A stretch of DNA of 64,000 nt from Rhizoctonia solani (Eukaryota > Basidiomycota > Agaricomycetes > Cantharellales > Ceratobasidiaceae): assembly GCF_016906535.1 (NCBI RefSeq), contig NC_057375.1, positions 1,612,001 through 1,676,000 on the forward strand, given 5' to 3'. Positions 46,899 through 59,900 of the stretch are shown here, in pieces. A program made the translations under genes and the position numbers. Within the stretch, counting starts at the first letter, position 1. Each line of letters opens with the position of its first letter. The notes under the pieces are model-generated. The model was not told the DNA's origin and did not search any database. It saw only the letters and a program-made list of their open reading frames with translations.

Positions 46899-49800
46899 AT
46901 GCAACCTAGTGCCGAAGCCGCGAGGGCGGCAGCCCTTCAGGCCGAATTCAATGAGAAGAAGTGGGTATGGGTTCCAGACGAAGACGAGGGCTATCTAGCA
47001 GGATGGGTGGTCAAGGAGAATACAAATGATCGAGGGGTCGAGGAAGGTGATATTGTTATGGCCGCTGGGGGCGAGGTAAGTAACGCGACGTTGGCGAAGC
47101 TGTTATCCTAAGTTTATCGGAAATGTGTTCTCTAGATTAGGACTATGCCGCTATACTCATTGTCTAAGATGAACCCACCGAAATTCGATCGCGTCGAAGA
47201 TATTGCCGACCTTACGTTTCTCAACGAAGCAAGTGTTGTGCACAACCTGCGACTCCGTTATGGTTCGGGCGCTATATATGTACGTTGGTCAACCATTTAT
47301 TACGTTGCATCAAGTCTCACATTATCCAGACATATTCAGGTCTTTTCCTTGTAGCCATAAACCCTTACACGAACCTTTCGCTATACACCGATGCCATTGT
47401 ACAACAATATCGTGGTAAACGACGCGACGATAATGCGCCCCATATTTTTGCTATTGCTGAACGCGCTTGGGTTAACCTGGGCGAAGAAGGGAGAATCAAA
47501 GTATATTGATCACGTAAGTAAGCCAACTGGCTACTAATTAAGTGCTCATTGTTGGGTGTCGTGTCGATGCAGTGGGGAGTCGGGTGCAGGTAAAACCGAA
47601 AACACCAAGAAGGTGATTCAGTATCTTGCCGCGATCGCGAACGAGTCCGCCACGAGTACAGTTCCGGAAGGATCGTCCTTCAAGGCCAAGCATGGGTCTG
47701 CACCTTCAATAGGTACGCAATTTCTCCCACTCTAACAGTTCACGCGGTCAGCTACAACTTTTTATCGGGCGTATTTTGCTCACAATGCTTGATATTGTAG
47801 GAATGGGCCCAGGTTATCTTAAGCAGAACCACACGGGATCCAGTACCGCAACCATAACATCATCAAAGCTAGGACTACTTGAAAGGCAAATTCTTCAAGC
47901 CAATCCGATCCTGGAAGCATTCGGTAACGCGCAGACGGCACGGAACAATAATTCCTCTCGGTATGTAATCATCTAGTCATGGAGTCTGGACATCCTAACG
48001 TGGGCTTGAATAGGTTTGGTAAATTCGTCCGCATTGCTTTTGGTGGAGATGGAAGTATTGCTGGTGCCAGCATCGACTGGTACCTTCTCGAGAAGAGTCG
48101 TGTCATTACTCGTAGCGAGATCGAGCGAAATTTCCACGTGTTCTACATGTTATTAGAAGGCGGGGGAGGGTTAAGAGGTAGGTTTAGGTTTTCACGCTTA
48201 ATTATGACATTAATTGTAATTACGCTATTTTAATTTAGACACCCTGTTGCTCCAGGGAGGAACCCAGGAATATGAATATCTTAACAAGTCGCGGAGGGAG
48301 ATTGACGGAGTCGACGATCGAGAAGAGTGGCGTTTGCTCAAGGTACCTAATTAAGACCACTAACCATGTAGTTCCCGTATTTACAATCGTCCACAGACTG
48401 CTTTGGACGTCGTTGGTTTTACCCCCGATGAGCAACTCGATCTCTTCCGAGTTGTGGCCGCCATCTTGCATATTGGAAATATCGACATATCATCCGACCG
48501 CACCGATCAAGCTCAAATCAAGTCTAATGTTGCTCTCGAAAAAGCTTGCCATTTGCTTGGAATTTCCCCCCAAGAATTTTCCAAGGCCGTCTTGCGCCCG
48601 CGAGTACTTGCTGGTCGAGAATGGGTCACTCAAGCCCGTACGAAGCAGCAAGCTATTGACGAGTTGGGTGCTCTGTGCAAAACGATGTACGAGAAGACGT
48701 TTGGATCCCTTGTGGAGCGAATCAACCGTGCTTTGGACCGACCGACTTCTAAATCTTCTTTCATTGGCGTACTCGATATTGCAGGATTTGAGATTTTCGA
48801 GACTAACGGATTCGAACAACTTTGTATCAACTATACCAACGAGCGTCTTCAACAATTCTTCAACCGACATATGTTTATCCTTGAACAGGAGGAATACGCG
48901 CGTGAAGGAATTGAATGGGAGTTTGTCGACTTCGGCATGGATCTGCAGCCCACAATCGAGTTAATTGAGTCGACTTCGGCCAATGGACAAGGCGGCGGAA
49001 CAGTAAGCGGGCATGGTCCTGGAGGCGGTGGTGCTGGTGTCGGTTGGATTGGGATCTTGAGCTGTTTGGACGAAGAGTGTATCATGCCCAAAGCAACGGA
49101 CGCAACATTTACCGCGAAGCTTCACGCAATCTGGTCTCCTCCTGGCTTGGACGAAGAACAACCTGCACACCCTGGCCAAACTAAATATGCCCCCGCACGA
49201 TTCGCTCAAGGCTTCATTATTCAACATTATGCCGGACGTGTCGAATACCGAACCGACGGGTGGCTCGAGAAGAACAAAGATCCGTTGAATGATAATATCG
49301 GGCGGGTCATGGCCAGCTCAAACGAGCCTTATATTAGCACTCTTTTTGCAGACTTTGTGGACGCTGGTGCTGGAGTAGTTGGTGGCGCCGGAGCTGCTTT
49401 TGGTGGTGTGAAGAAACGAGTTAAGAAGGGTGCATTCAGAACCGTTGCCCAAGGACACAAGGAACGATTGGCTAATCTCCTGACGACTCTACAATCTACT
49501 CAGCCCCACTTTGTTCGTTGCATTGTGCCAAACGGATTCAAAAAGCCCGGACGCATCGATGTTCCTCTTGTTCTGGACCAGCTGAGATGTAATGGTGTTC
49601 TTGAAGGTATCCGTATCGCCCGTCTTGGGTATCCGAATCGTCTCCCCTTTGCCGAGTTCAGGCAGCGTTATGAGTTGTTGACTCCTGGTGTCATTCCTCG
49701 TGGATACATGGACGGCCGAAAGGCATGCCTACGAATGGTCGACGCGCTCGAACTTGACGAAAACGCCTATCGTATTGGAACAAGTAAGGTATTTTTCAAA

Positions 49801-52800
49801 GCTGGCGTACTCGCCGAACTTGAAGAGCAGCGAGACGGCCTATTGTTCGACGTGTTCTCTCGTTTCCAGGCCGCCGCTCGTCGATTCACTGCTCGCCGTC
49901 AAATGCGCAAAATTCTCAACCGCGCGGTGGCAATCAGAACTATCCAGCGGAACGCACGAGTTTATATTCAATTGCGCGAGTGGCCATGGTGGCAGCTTTA
50001 CACCAAGGTTCGACCATTGCTCGCTGCGACCCGAAACGACGAGGAGTTGCGGATCAAAGAGATGGAACTCGCACGGGCGCGAGAAATGGCCGAGCGCGAT
50101 CAAAAGGAGAAGGCGGCATTGGAGGCACTCAAGATGCGTTTGGAAACCGACAAGGCGCGTATTGAAGAGCAACTCGAAGCCGAACGCCAGCTAGGGCTTG
50201 ATAAAGAAGAACTGTTGGCCAGATCTAAGGCACGAGAGGTCGAACTCGAAGATGAACTCAATACGATGCAATCCGATTTGGACGAGCTTGATTCCCAGCT
50301 CGAGCGTGCTCTGGCAGCCGTCAAGTCCGGGGAAGAGAAATACACTCGCTTGAAGGAGGCGTTTGACGAGGCAGCGGAACATCTGGCGAGGCTCGAGGAA
50401 GGGGAGAAGGATTGGGACGAGGAGAGGAAGGAAAGGGAAGACATGTGTGTAGAACTGGAGACTCAAAGGGATCGTCTCGAACAAGAAGTTACCGAGTTGA
50501 AGGGAGCGCTGGCTGAGAGAGACGAAGATGTGACACTTATCAAGGAGCGTATGGATGCTGCGGTCGCTGAGCTTGAGGGGAAACTTGGCGCAGAGACACG
50601 CACAAGGTGAGAGACATCATCCTTATATGCGTCTTTTTATTTAATCTTTTATACAGAGATGTCAGCAAAGCGAAACTTGAGGCGCTCGAGAAAGAGGTTC
50701 GTCAAGCCAAGGATCAAATCACCGAACTCAGCCGCACAGCAACCGACTATGAGGCGATGCTCCAGCGCAAGGAAAACGACATCGGTCGCTTGAACAGCGA
50801 GCTAACCAGCATTCGTCGCGAACGCGAAACTGCAATGAAACAATGCGCAGAACTGGAGGCTGACATCGACACCCTCGCAAAGGAACTTGATGCATACCGC
50901 GATGACGCTGACCGTGATTCCAAGGCCCGTAAAAAACTTCAAAATGAGCTTGATGAGTTGCGTACTTTGATGCGGGCCAAGGCATCTGAAGACACTCAAC
51001 GCGCCGAGGCGGAAAAGAGTCGAGCGCAGGAAATATCCGTTTTGCGTACCCAGGTGTCTGAACTAAGCGCTGAGCTCGCTAGTGTTCGAAGGCAGGCAAC
51101 CGAGCTCAGAAAAGCTACGAGTCGATCTCGAGAATGCCCAACGCGAGAAGGAAAACCTGAGCACCTCTCTACGCGAACTCAAGTCAACCTCCTCTAGCAA
51201 CAAGACGAAGTTAGTAGATGCAGAGTCTGCGCTCGCAAATGCGGAAAAAGCTAAGCGAGCAGTCGAGGCCGAGCTGCAGACTCTGCGTGCCCGTCAGATC
51301 GAGACCGATAATCAGTTGGAGGAAATGACGAAGAATAAAGATGTTAGTCGAACTGCCTTTTTCTTGCTTGCATACTGAGTGTCTGGCACAGTCTCTCGAA
51401 AACAAGTCGCTGCCGCATATGCTAAGCACCAAGATTTCGAAGATGCCGTCCTTCAGATCGAACGCGAAAAGTCTTCCTGGGTTAGGCAGATGGATGCACT
51501 CCGAAAAGAGCTGGAAACCGAGACAAGCAAGCGCGCTAAACTCGAAAAGTCGGGTTCATCGCAGAATCGAGAGGTTTCCAAACTCAAGGACACCATCGCC
51601 AAGTTCGAGCGCGATCTGAAAAAAGCCCAGGGAGATATCCGAGACAAGGAATGGGAAATTTCTCAGCTCAAATCCAAGCAAGACAAGACCATTGTTGAAC
51701 ATGTTCACGTCCTCGAAGCTGCCAAGAAGGTCACCGATGGGCAGTTAGCCAGCGCTCAGGTTGAACTGCAGCGCTTAACTACCTACGTCCGCTCCTTAGA
51801 AAAGGCCAAGACACGTTTGTCTGCCGAAGCTGAAGATTATGCGCGCGAGACCGAGCGGGAGCGTCAAGATTTGCGAGCAAAGGAGAAGGCTCTGAAAGTT
51901 GCGAATGATAAGCTTGCCAAATCTGAGGCAGAAATCGAATCCGAGCGGCATGCCAAAGAAACCATCGAGACTCAAAATCGAAGGCTTCAGAGCGAGATTC
52001 AAATGCTTCAGACCCAGATTGGCGATTCCGCTCGTCAGCTATCAGCGGTTACCCGTTCAAAAGATGCGTTGGAAGCCGAGCTTGCCAAGATAGCAGATGA
52101 CGGCGACACTCAGAATGCCATGGCCAATCTCGGCGTCAGTACGAAGACCGCATACATCAACTTCAAACTCAACTTGAAGATGCTGACACTGCACGGTCCA
52201 TCGGCGATCGCATCAAGCAGAAGGTAGAGCGCCAGTTGATGGAGATTCGCCGACTGGTTGCCACATCGGGTCCCAAGGATGATGTTTTCCGGAGTAGACT
52301 TCTTAACGCTCTCGCCACCGTTGACCAGGAGATGGAACAGGAAATTGCTTCCAGGGCGCGCACAACTTCTCGAGGGAGCCGAGGTGACGATGGCAAGACA
52401 TATGGCAACACTACGCCATCCAAACGCTCTCTCAAACCGAACGGCAAAGCACCCAGACTCTCCGAGCCTTCTCGAACCCTTGACCGTCAACAAGACGAAC
52501 ATCTGCGCAACCAAATACAAGTCCTCGAGCTCAGATGGTTGCTTCTGATCGTGTACGCCAACACCTCGAGACCTCCCTCCGTGAAATTAGTCAAGACTTG
52601 GATAAGAGCGATGGATCGAAACAATCCCTCGAAGCATACCGTGCTCGATTGGCTAAAGAAAATTCTCGACTCAACGAATTACTCGCGGAGGAGGCGGAAG
52701 CAAGGCAGGCCACGGAGAATGCTCAGTTAGGTGGGATCAAGTCGATGTGGACGAAATTCCATGATCTTATGGCCGAAGAACGCGAGAGCTACAATAAGCT

Positions 52801-54951
52801 TGAGGACTCCCGAAGAGCGCTGGTAGGTTATAAATATAAGGTATTCGATGCTATTTGATATTAAAGGAAAACATAGCTCGCCCAGCAACGCGCTGCTCAG
52901 GTTGAGGCTGATGACAATCGACGACAAGTCGCTGAGCTCAACCAGGCTAAGAAGACATTGATGGTCGAAGTTGCCAATCTCAAGGACCGTATTGAAATGG
53001 AGACGATGGCGAAGAATGAGGAATCCAGTAAGACTGGTGGCCTTTCGTGTGACAGGACGGAATGACCTACCAATACTAGATGCCAAGCGTCGCCTGCAAG
53101 CAGAACTCCAGAATTGGAAGTTACTTCTTCTACATCATCAGCCATTCACTCTGGTAAGTACGCCCAAGACCTGGGCATATGACACGAGCTGACCAACGCT
53201 GCAGAGCTCAAACAAGCTGTTGAGACGTACAAGTCCCAGGCAGAGCAGTACATGGAGCGCATTGAAGCTGCTGAATTGGCCAAAGCTCAATCTCAACGCG
53301 CTGAGAGCCTTGGTAAGCCTCTATATCTACGCAAAAAGCATGTACTCATTCAGCATTTAGCCCGCCGTGCCCTCACGGAAAATGAGAAGATTCTGCAAGA
53401 GGCTAATAGCGAACGTCTAGCTATAGAGGCGGCACTTGAGCGAGCCGAACAGCACATTCACGATCTGGAAGCTAAATTGGAAGACGAGAACCGTGAGGTT
53501 TCCAATATGGAATTGCTCCAGCAACGTTTGGCCGAGGCGATGGAGGACGAACGCGACCAGTATCAGAAGACTTGCAGGAGCGTGACTTCGCCATTGACCA
53601 AACGCGCAAAAAGTACCAAGGTACATCTAATCTTTTATACAATGAGTGGCGTTTAATGACCTTTGATCTGAAGCCGAACTCGCTCAACTAAGTGAAGGTA
53701 CAGAATCTAGTTCTCTTATAGGAATTACCATTCTAATACATCTCCATAGAGCTCCAATATCAGCGAGATGCAATGAGTCGGTTGCGTGAGGAGAACCGCA
53801 AGACTCGATCAGAACTGGACGACCTCCAATTGCGGTATGACGACGAAGTCTATTCTGGGGAACTTGGAAGAAAGATAAGGAGCGATATGAGACCAAGATT
53901 GGGGACCTCGCAGCTGCTTATGAGTCAGCGACGAATGCCCAAACCGAACAACAAACCCAGATCGTTGCCCTTCTTTCTCAAGTGCGCGAATTGCGAGCTG
54001 TTTTGGATGAAGCCGAAGCAGACCGTGCCGCCCTTCAGAAAGCGCGGCGGCACTCGAAAGTCGCCTCAACGATATTGCCCAAGAACACATGGACGCCAAC
54101 AAGTTTTCGTCTGATCGCATGATGCAGGAGCTACATTTGAAGAATCAGGAACTTCGCGGCGCACTTGAAGAGCAAACTGATCGTGTCGGCCTCGCAACTC
54201 AGCGACTGAAGAAGGCCGAAGGCTATGCCAACGAAAGCCAGTCGGAACTGAAGAAAGTCCGGGAAGAGAACTCCAGTCTGGACAGACTCAATGTACGTTG
54301 ATCGTGCATATCCCCGTTTCTTCTCCTTGTATGGATGTGATGATATGCTTAATATATGCACTTTTGGTGATTAGGCATCGCTTGAGAAGCAAGTCAAGGA
54401 ACTCAATCTACGGCTTGTCGACTTGGAGACCCAAGCGTACACGTCCTCGCCTCGTACTCCTGGAACTCGACGAGTGGATTCACGAATCGAAGAACTTGCC
54501 AACAAGATTAGATCAGACTCTGCGCGTATGTTTGGTTCTCTAGTGGTTTGAGGCATGAGCTAAGATATTTGTAGGTGAAAACGAGAGGATCAAGGGATAC
54601 GAAGAGACCGTAATGAACATGCGTTCACAATTGGACCAAGCTGTACGCATATACCAAACAAAAACGTAGACCAAAACACTGACAGATATATTCATAGCAA
54701 CGGACCGAAGAAGAACTTCAAATGGCCAAGCGGCGCGCTGAGCGCGAAGGTGCCGACTATAAACAACGCGCCCTAGTGTGAGTGGCATTACTTTGTCTTT
54801 CCTAATTCTGAACTCATAAATGTATAGCCTTGAGCGGGAAGTCGAAAGACTCAGGAGCAGACTAGATCGTCCGCCGTCAGCTATGGTAGAGCGTGGTCCG
54901 CCGGGGAGGATTCCCTCGCCCATCAGAAAGGAAGTCAAATTTGAGACATGA
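46899..54951 (+). CDS. Class II myosin heavy chain, several frameshifts
   Basis: About twenty exons and roughly 2,300 residues. The motor has the N-terminal [17 protein letters not shown]-loop [14 protein letters not shown] (47576 on), switch I NNNSSRFGKF, switch [19 protein letters not shown], the actin-binding [15 protein letters not shown] and the converter [16 protein letters not shown]. Two IQ-like segments end in [17 protein letters not shown], the class II signature. The rest, from about 50040, is an Ala/Glu/Lys-rich coiled coil ending in a short basic tail. Myosin II drives contraction of the septal actomyosin ring. A Gly-rich insert sits before the [18 protein letters not shown] block. 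Nine frame breaks interrupt it: near 47489, 51110, 51399, 52126, 52532, 53111, 53569, 53857 and 54046. All but 51110 need one more base. Once allowed for, the heptad pattern and all splice phases are continuous, so consensus error is likelier than decay. Confidence 0.92.
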
Positions 54952-56908
54952 GCACTTTCAGAGCTGCAGTTTGGTATTTCGTGTAGCACTTGTACTATTT
55001 CAGCATGGACACTACAATACATCCTTTACTTTTGTACATAACCTAATTCATCGTGTATTCTGTATTCTAATATTTGGCGGTCGCTGGGATAAGCACCATT
55101 GTTCATGAGGTGCCTGGTCATGATCATCATAGCGCCATTGATCGCAGACATCCTTCGCATGGTTTCACCTTCACAAGTAAGATCCCCGTTATTCGGGTAG
55201 CATCAGCTGCCATACGGACAAGACAAACCATTCCACAATTCCACAGGGCCAGTTGACAGAAGAATTACCGCAACGCATCTTTGACACAAAGTAAACTGTC
55301 CCAGCCAGAGATCTACTGCTGACATGGATCGATTTGCACGAAGATAATATACAGGCGATTATATAGCTAAGCCCTGGCGCTATAATGTCGTATCTAGAGC
55401 TCCTGTGCCACCTGTACGTTGGTGCCTACGCTGGAAGTCTCCTACTATCCCATCTTAGGATTGCTAAAAATAAGAATGTCAACAAGTATAAGATTCCCAA
55501 GACAAACACAACATTGCTTACAGTTGGTCTCTATAAATTCACCACTACAGGCCATAATCGCGGCTGTCCACAGTACGACCATTGCGGCCAGTAGCACCCA
55601 AGGGACAACCCCGGACTCAGCAGATGTAAATATAAGCATTAGTTCTCATCCGTGACATATTAGTATTTGCATACTTGAATGTTGATTTCCCCTTTAATAT
55701 CTGCATCACTCACTTTCTTTTCGCCACTGTGACGATGGTGACATCAATGGCGAATGCTACTGTAGTGGCAGTTGCGTCCACGACGCAAGTCACTAATACC
55801 ATCTTTTTCACGATGTACACAGTCAAGCATATTTTGACCAATGCGAACAACAGTGTCACGAGTGCCAAAGTGCACGCCGCATGTATGTGAATGCGTACAC
55901 TATGAAAGCCCGTGGAACGAGATTTGGCCCACCTGTGAGATGTGATACTTGAACAAACATTACGACTTGTATAATATTATCCAGGCGGCTTTCGAAGCCC
56001 CCAAACACATGTTGGGTTAGATTGACATTCAGCTGAGTTGGTGTATCATGTTTTACGCTAATTGTAAGGGTCTATTATTGACATTGATATCATACTTGTG
56101 AATGTTTGTGCGCGGGAGCAGTGCGCCGCCCACGAGAGCGGACCAATTCTCAACCCGACTATTCTGGACACAGTGTGAAATCGGTCGACTACCAACAAAG
56201 TAGAAATCGCATTAAGTTTACGAAGTACTGATATCGGACGCACACTAACCCCATACCCCGAACCCCGCCCCACCCGAAATCCCAGCAGCATTAAGGAAAC
56301 CTGCCTTGAGGTGCCCCGGAAAGCTTTAAATTGATATATACTTGATTATAGGTAAGGAAAATGACACGAGCAGGAGGGGGACAAACCCTAAAGACACTAG
56401 ATAGGGAAGAATAGAGCTTTTATCGAGCACCGTTATTCGCAATAATAGATAGGAGAGTTTAGAAAGGGCAGTGCAAGAGTAGAGTGTGATTTTGTTTGTT
56501 TTGAATCCTTCGACTGTGGCCCCTTTATTGGTAGTTTGCACGCGGCTTTAGAGTGAACAAGGTGTTCTGTGTACTAATACCTGTTTGTCAACGCGAGGTG
56601 TGGGGAAATGCGGTCAATTACTCTTGGTTATCGATTTGGGTAATTTATGGGATCTTGCATCGGAGTGGCTACTCCCAGTTGGGCCAGTGGCAAATGTGAC
56701 AATCAACAAATCCAGGTTTTCACAGGGTACTCCGTGTTCTTGAGGTTTTCGGGGGTACGCAGACACAATTACCTATTTCGGAATGTAGCCACGCATTTAT
56801 ACAAACAACGACAAGCAACATAACTTGTGTAGCCACTCAACTTTTTCTCGAACATACTGTCAGCCAACCCCGATATTGTAGCCCTGCTCAACAAACTAGA
56901 CTCATACA
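54952..56908. other. Intergenic region, one possible small gene
   Basis: About 2 kb between myosin and the helicase. Apart from the possible membrane protein on the minus strand (separate entry) I see no gene. 55980-56880 shows nothing beyond AT-rich spacer. Confidence 0.4.
55426..55907 (-). CDS. Possible small multi-pass membrane protein
   Basis: Minus-strand exons can be pieced together: an exon from about 55907 with two hydrophobic stretches (TLALVTLLFALVKICLTVYIV and TTVAFAIDVTIVTVA), a GTGAGT donor, an exon with a third (VVPWVLLAAMVVLWTAAIM), a GTAAGC intron ending TTTTTAG, and a last short exon stopping at 55426-55428. The pattern recalls four-helix SUR7/PalI-like proteins, but no signature is certain and the start exon was not found. 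It may be fortuitous. Confidence 0.3.
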
Positions 56909-59900
56909 ATGTCAACGCCTTCTTCCTGGCGTTGGCCAGTTCTTCTCTCGGGGCGAGCTATCGGAGAACTGAGGCAGCTCATAGAAAACCGTAAAACACT
57001 TGAAATTATTCGAACCAAGCTCAAGTGGGTTCCGCTTTTATCATTAAACAATGGTTAATTACAACTTAACTACAGGGAGCTTTCCCGGGCGCAGTTTACG
57101 ACTGACAATTATCTCGTCGTCCGGGGTACAGAAAATCATATCCCGGTCTTCAGAGCACGCATGAGCGTTGACCTGAGAATTATCTATACAATCGATTTAA
57201 TAGCAGATCCCGAAGGCAAAGTATGACCTATACTCTGATTTATACCCACATGCTGATACTTATTACATCCAGTACGATTGCCAAAGTAGGGTGTTGAAAG
57301 GCTTCGTGACTTTCGTTGATACTAACATCGTGGTTTAGCCATCAAGGTTTTTTCTGTATCTACTCGGGCTCGTATATCATATGACTTTTGGGTAAAAGTC
57401 TCCAAGTATTTGGTAAGACACGGTCGAGAATATCGGGACCGGTAAGAGTATCCCAGATTTCGTCACAAACTTGGAGCTAAGTGTACCTCACCAGATGCAC
57501 TCGGCGCGAGTATGTACAAACTGCAGATGGCCCGCTCAATATACCGGCGATGTTTGGTCACAAAGAATATGTCCTTGCGGGCCCAGATAGCGAGTATCGT
57601 CTAGACGATGATGAAGCCCCAGCGTCCGAGACAGACATGAATGAGGTATGCCTGTTGTCATTTCTCGCGCGAGCTTCACAATAATGGTCTTTTTTTGGGC
57701 CTCACAGCTTCATGAAATTGTAGCGTGAGTTGATTTCGGGGACATGGTAAAGAAATCTGAGCGCTAAATTTACACCTCCATAGCCTTGAAAAATTCTCGC
57801 CGGCTACAAAGTCCTTGTATAACTGTAAGCTGCTCACATGAGTACCGAAGTAACTTAGCCGCTGAGTTATGTCGATATTATGAAGCAATTTTAGCTGATA
57901 TGGAAGCCGTCCTCCCTATGGCCCTGAAGTAAGTAATCTTCTCGTTTGCCTTTTTTGTAGTGTCTGAGCATTGTTCAGCCCCGACGAACGGAGGATTGTA
58001 CGTCATCATGGGACGTCCATAGTGATTGGCCGTAGTGGCACAGGTAAGATACAATTGCTCTGTGAAACGCCACAATCTCATTTCCCTCCTCAATACCAGG
58101 GAAAACGACCGCGCTAATATACAAGATGAGAGCAAATGCTCAGCTCGGCTTGCGGTCCGATGAGCTACGACCTACTCGACAACTTTTCGTAACTCGATCC
58201 AAGGTCTTGACCCAGCATATAGCTAGGAACTACCAAGGATTGATTGATTCGAGTGATATCGCAAACAAATCGACACAGGAGCTTGAAGCAATGCGTCAAG
58301 AAAATCAAAAATACCAAAGCCGGGAGCTGGTTGAATACGACAACACGGTTGACCTACGCGTTGACCTTCCGCGTCGTTTTAGCGATCTCAAAGATAGCCA
58401 TTTCCCGTTATTTGTATCATTTGATAAGGTATGAGTCTCTTCGTCGTGAGCACACTAGCAGGACTCAACTGATATGTGCCTTGCCACTACCTAAGCTGTG
58501 CGAATTGATTGAAGGGGACATATTTGGTGCTGCAGGTGAAGATGCATTAACTTCTGCAAGGACTCGCGCCCAACATATCATATCATTCAGGTTGGTCGTA
58601 ATTTAGCCATCCCCAATCACCGCTTACGCATTTTATATTTCCAGCGACTTCAAACACAGATACTGGCCAACGTTCAGCCCTGGGCTAACACGCAACCTCA
58701 ATCCAGCGCTGGTTTTTTCTGAGATACTTGGGGTAATCAAAGGATACGGCCGTAACTTAACTATGGATGAATATCTATCGGAGTTGAGCCATAAAAAATC
58801 ACCGCTTCTTATGGGTGTTCGTGGCCAGGTATATGCAATCTATGAAGAATACACCAAGCAATGCCGCCGGCGCTATGAGATAGATAACGCAGACAGGTAA
58901 GCTTGGTCTATATTAGGATATTTTCACGGCAGTAGCTTTTTGTTGGGTTTAGGACTCAAAAGATATTATCGAGATACAAGGTACCTGCCGAATCCCGAGT
59001 AGACTACATGTAAGGGTATAACCTGACACTATATTACAAGTAGTAATCTCAGTATCTTAGCTTTGTGGACGAGGTCCAAGACCATTTAATGTCCGACGTT
59101 TATTGTGAGCTTCAATTGTTGACCATTTGTTGACTATTTTTCGATCATTCCTATTGTAATAGTGCTCCAGTCTCTGTGCTCAAACCTAGACGGAGGATAT
59201 TGGTGCGGTGATACCGCTCAAACCATCAACGTCGGTAGCTCTTTTCGAATCAAAGACCTGAAAGCGTTTATATATGATAACATGGTATGGAGTGTGTCCC
59301 ACACGCTCCGTGGTACCTTCATTGCTTAACCAAGTACATGTTCGGCAGATACCTAAGGAGGCTTCTCGTTGGCAGCGTAAACCAACGGCTCCATTTTCTC
59401 TTTTCGAGCTTACTGTCAACTTCCGTAGCCATGCAGGCATTGTTCGTTATGCCGCATCCCTGGTCGAACTCATCTATACTTTATTTCCAACTTCTATCGA
59501 CATCATGAAGCCTGAATCCGCCAAGACGCCGGGTCTGCCACCTTTGTTGTTCTTTAGTCCTGATAACGATGAGGCCAGTTTGTTCGCTATCTTTTGGATA
59601 AGAAGTACGCTGGGTAGCTTCTTTAATTAATAACTCGCTGACAAAACATAAAATCACTTAGGCCAATCGAGCAAGCTACTGCGTTTGGTGCTCAGCAGGC
59701 TATTATTGTTCGGTCAGAATCAACTGCTCAGTCCTTGAACAAGAGACTCCAAAAGCGCTGTACTGTGATAACGCTCCTAGAAACGAAAGGTATATTGATT
59801 TGTGACCCTCACCGGCACTACTAAATCGGCTCCAGGCTTGGAATTTGACGATATACTACTATATAACTTTTTCGCCGAGTCGGAAGCACCCAGCACTGCT

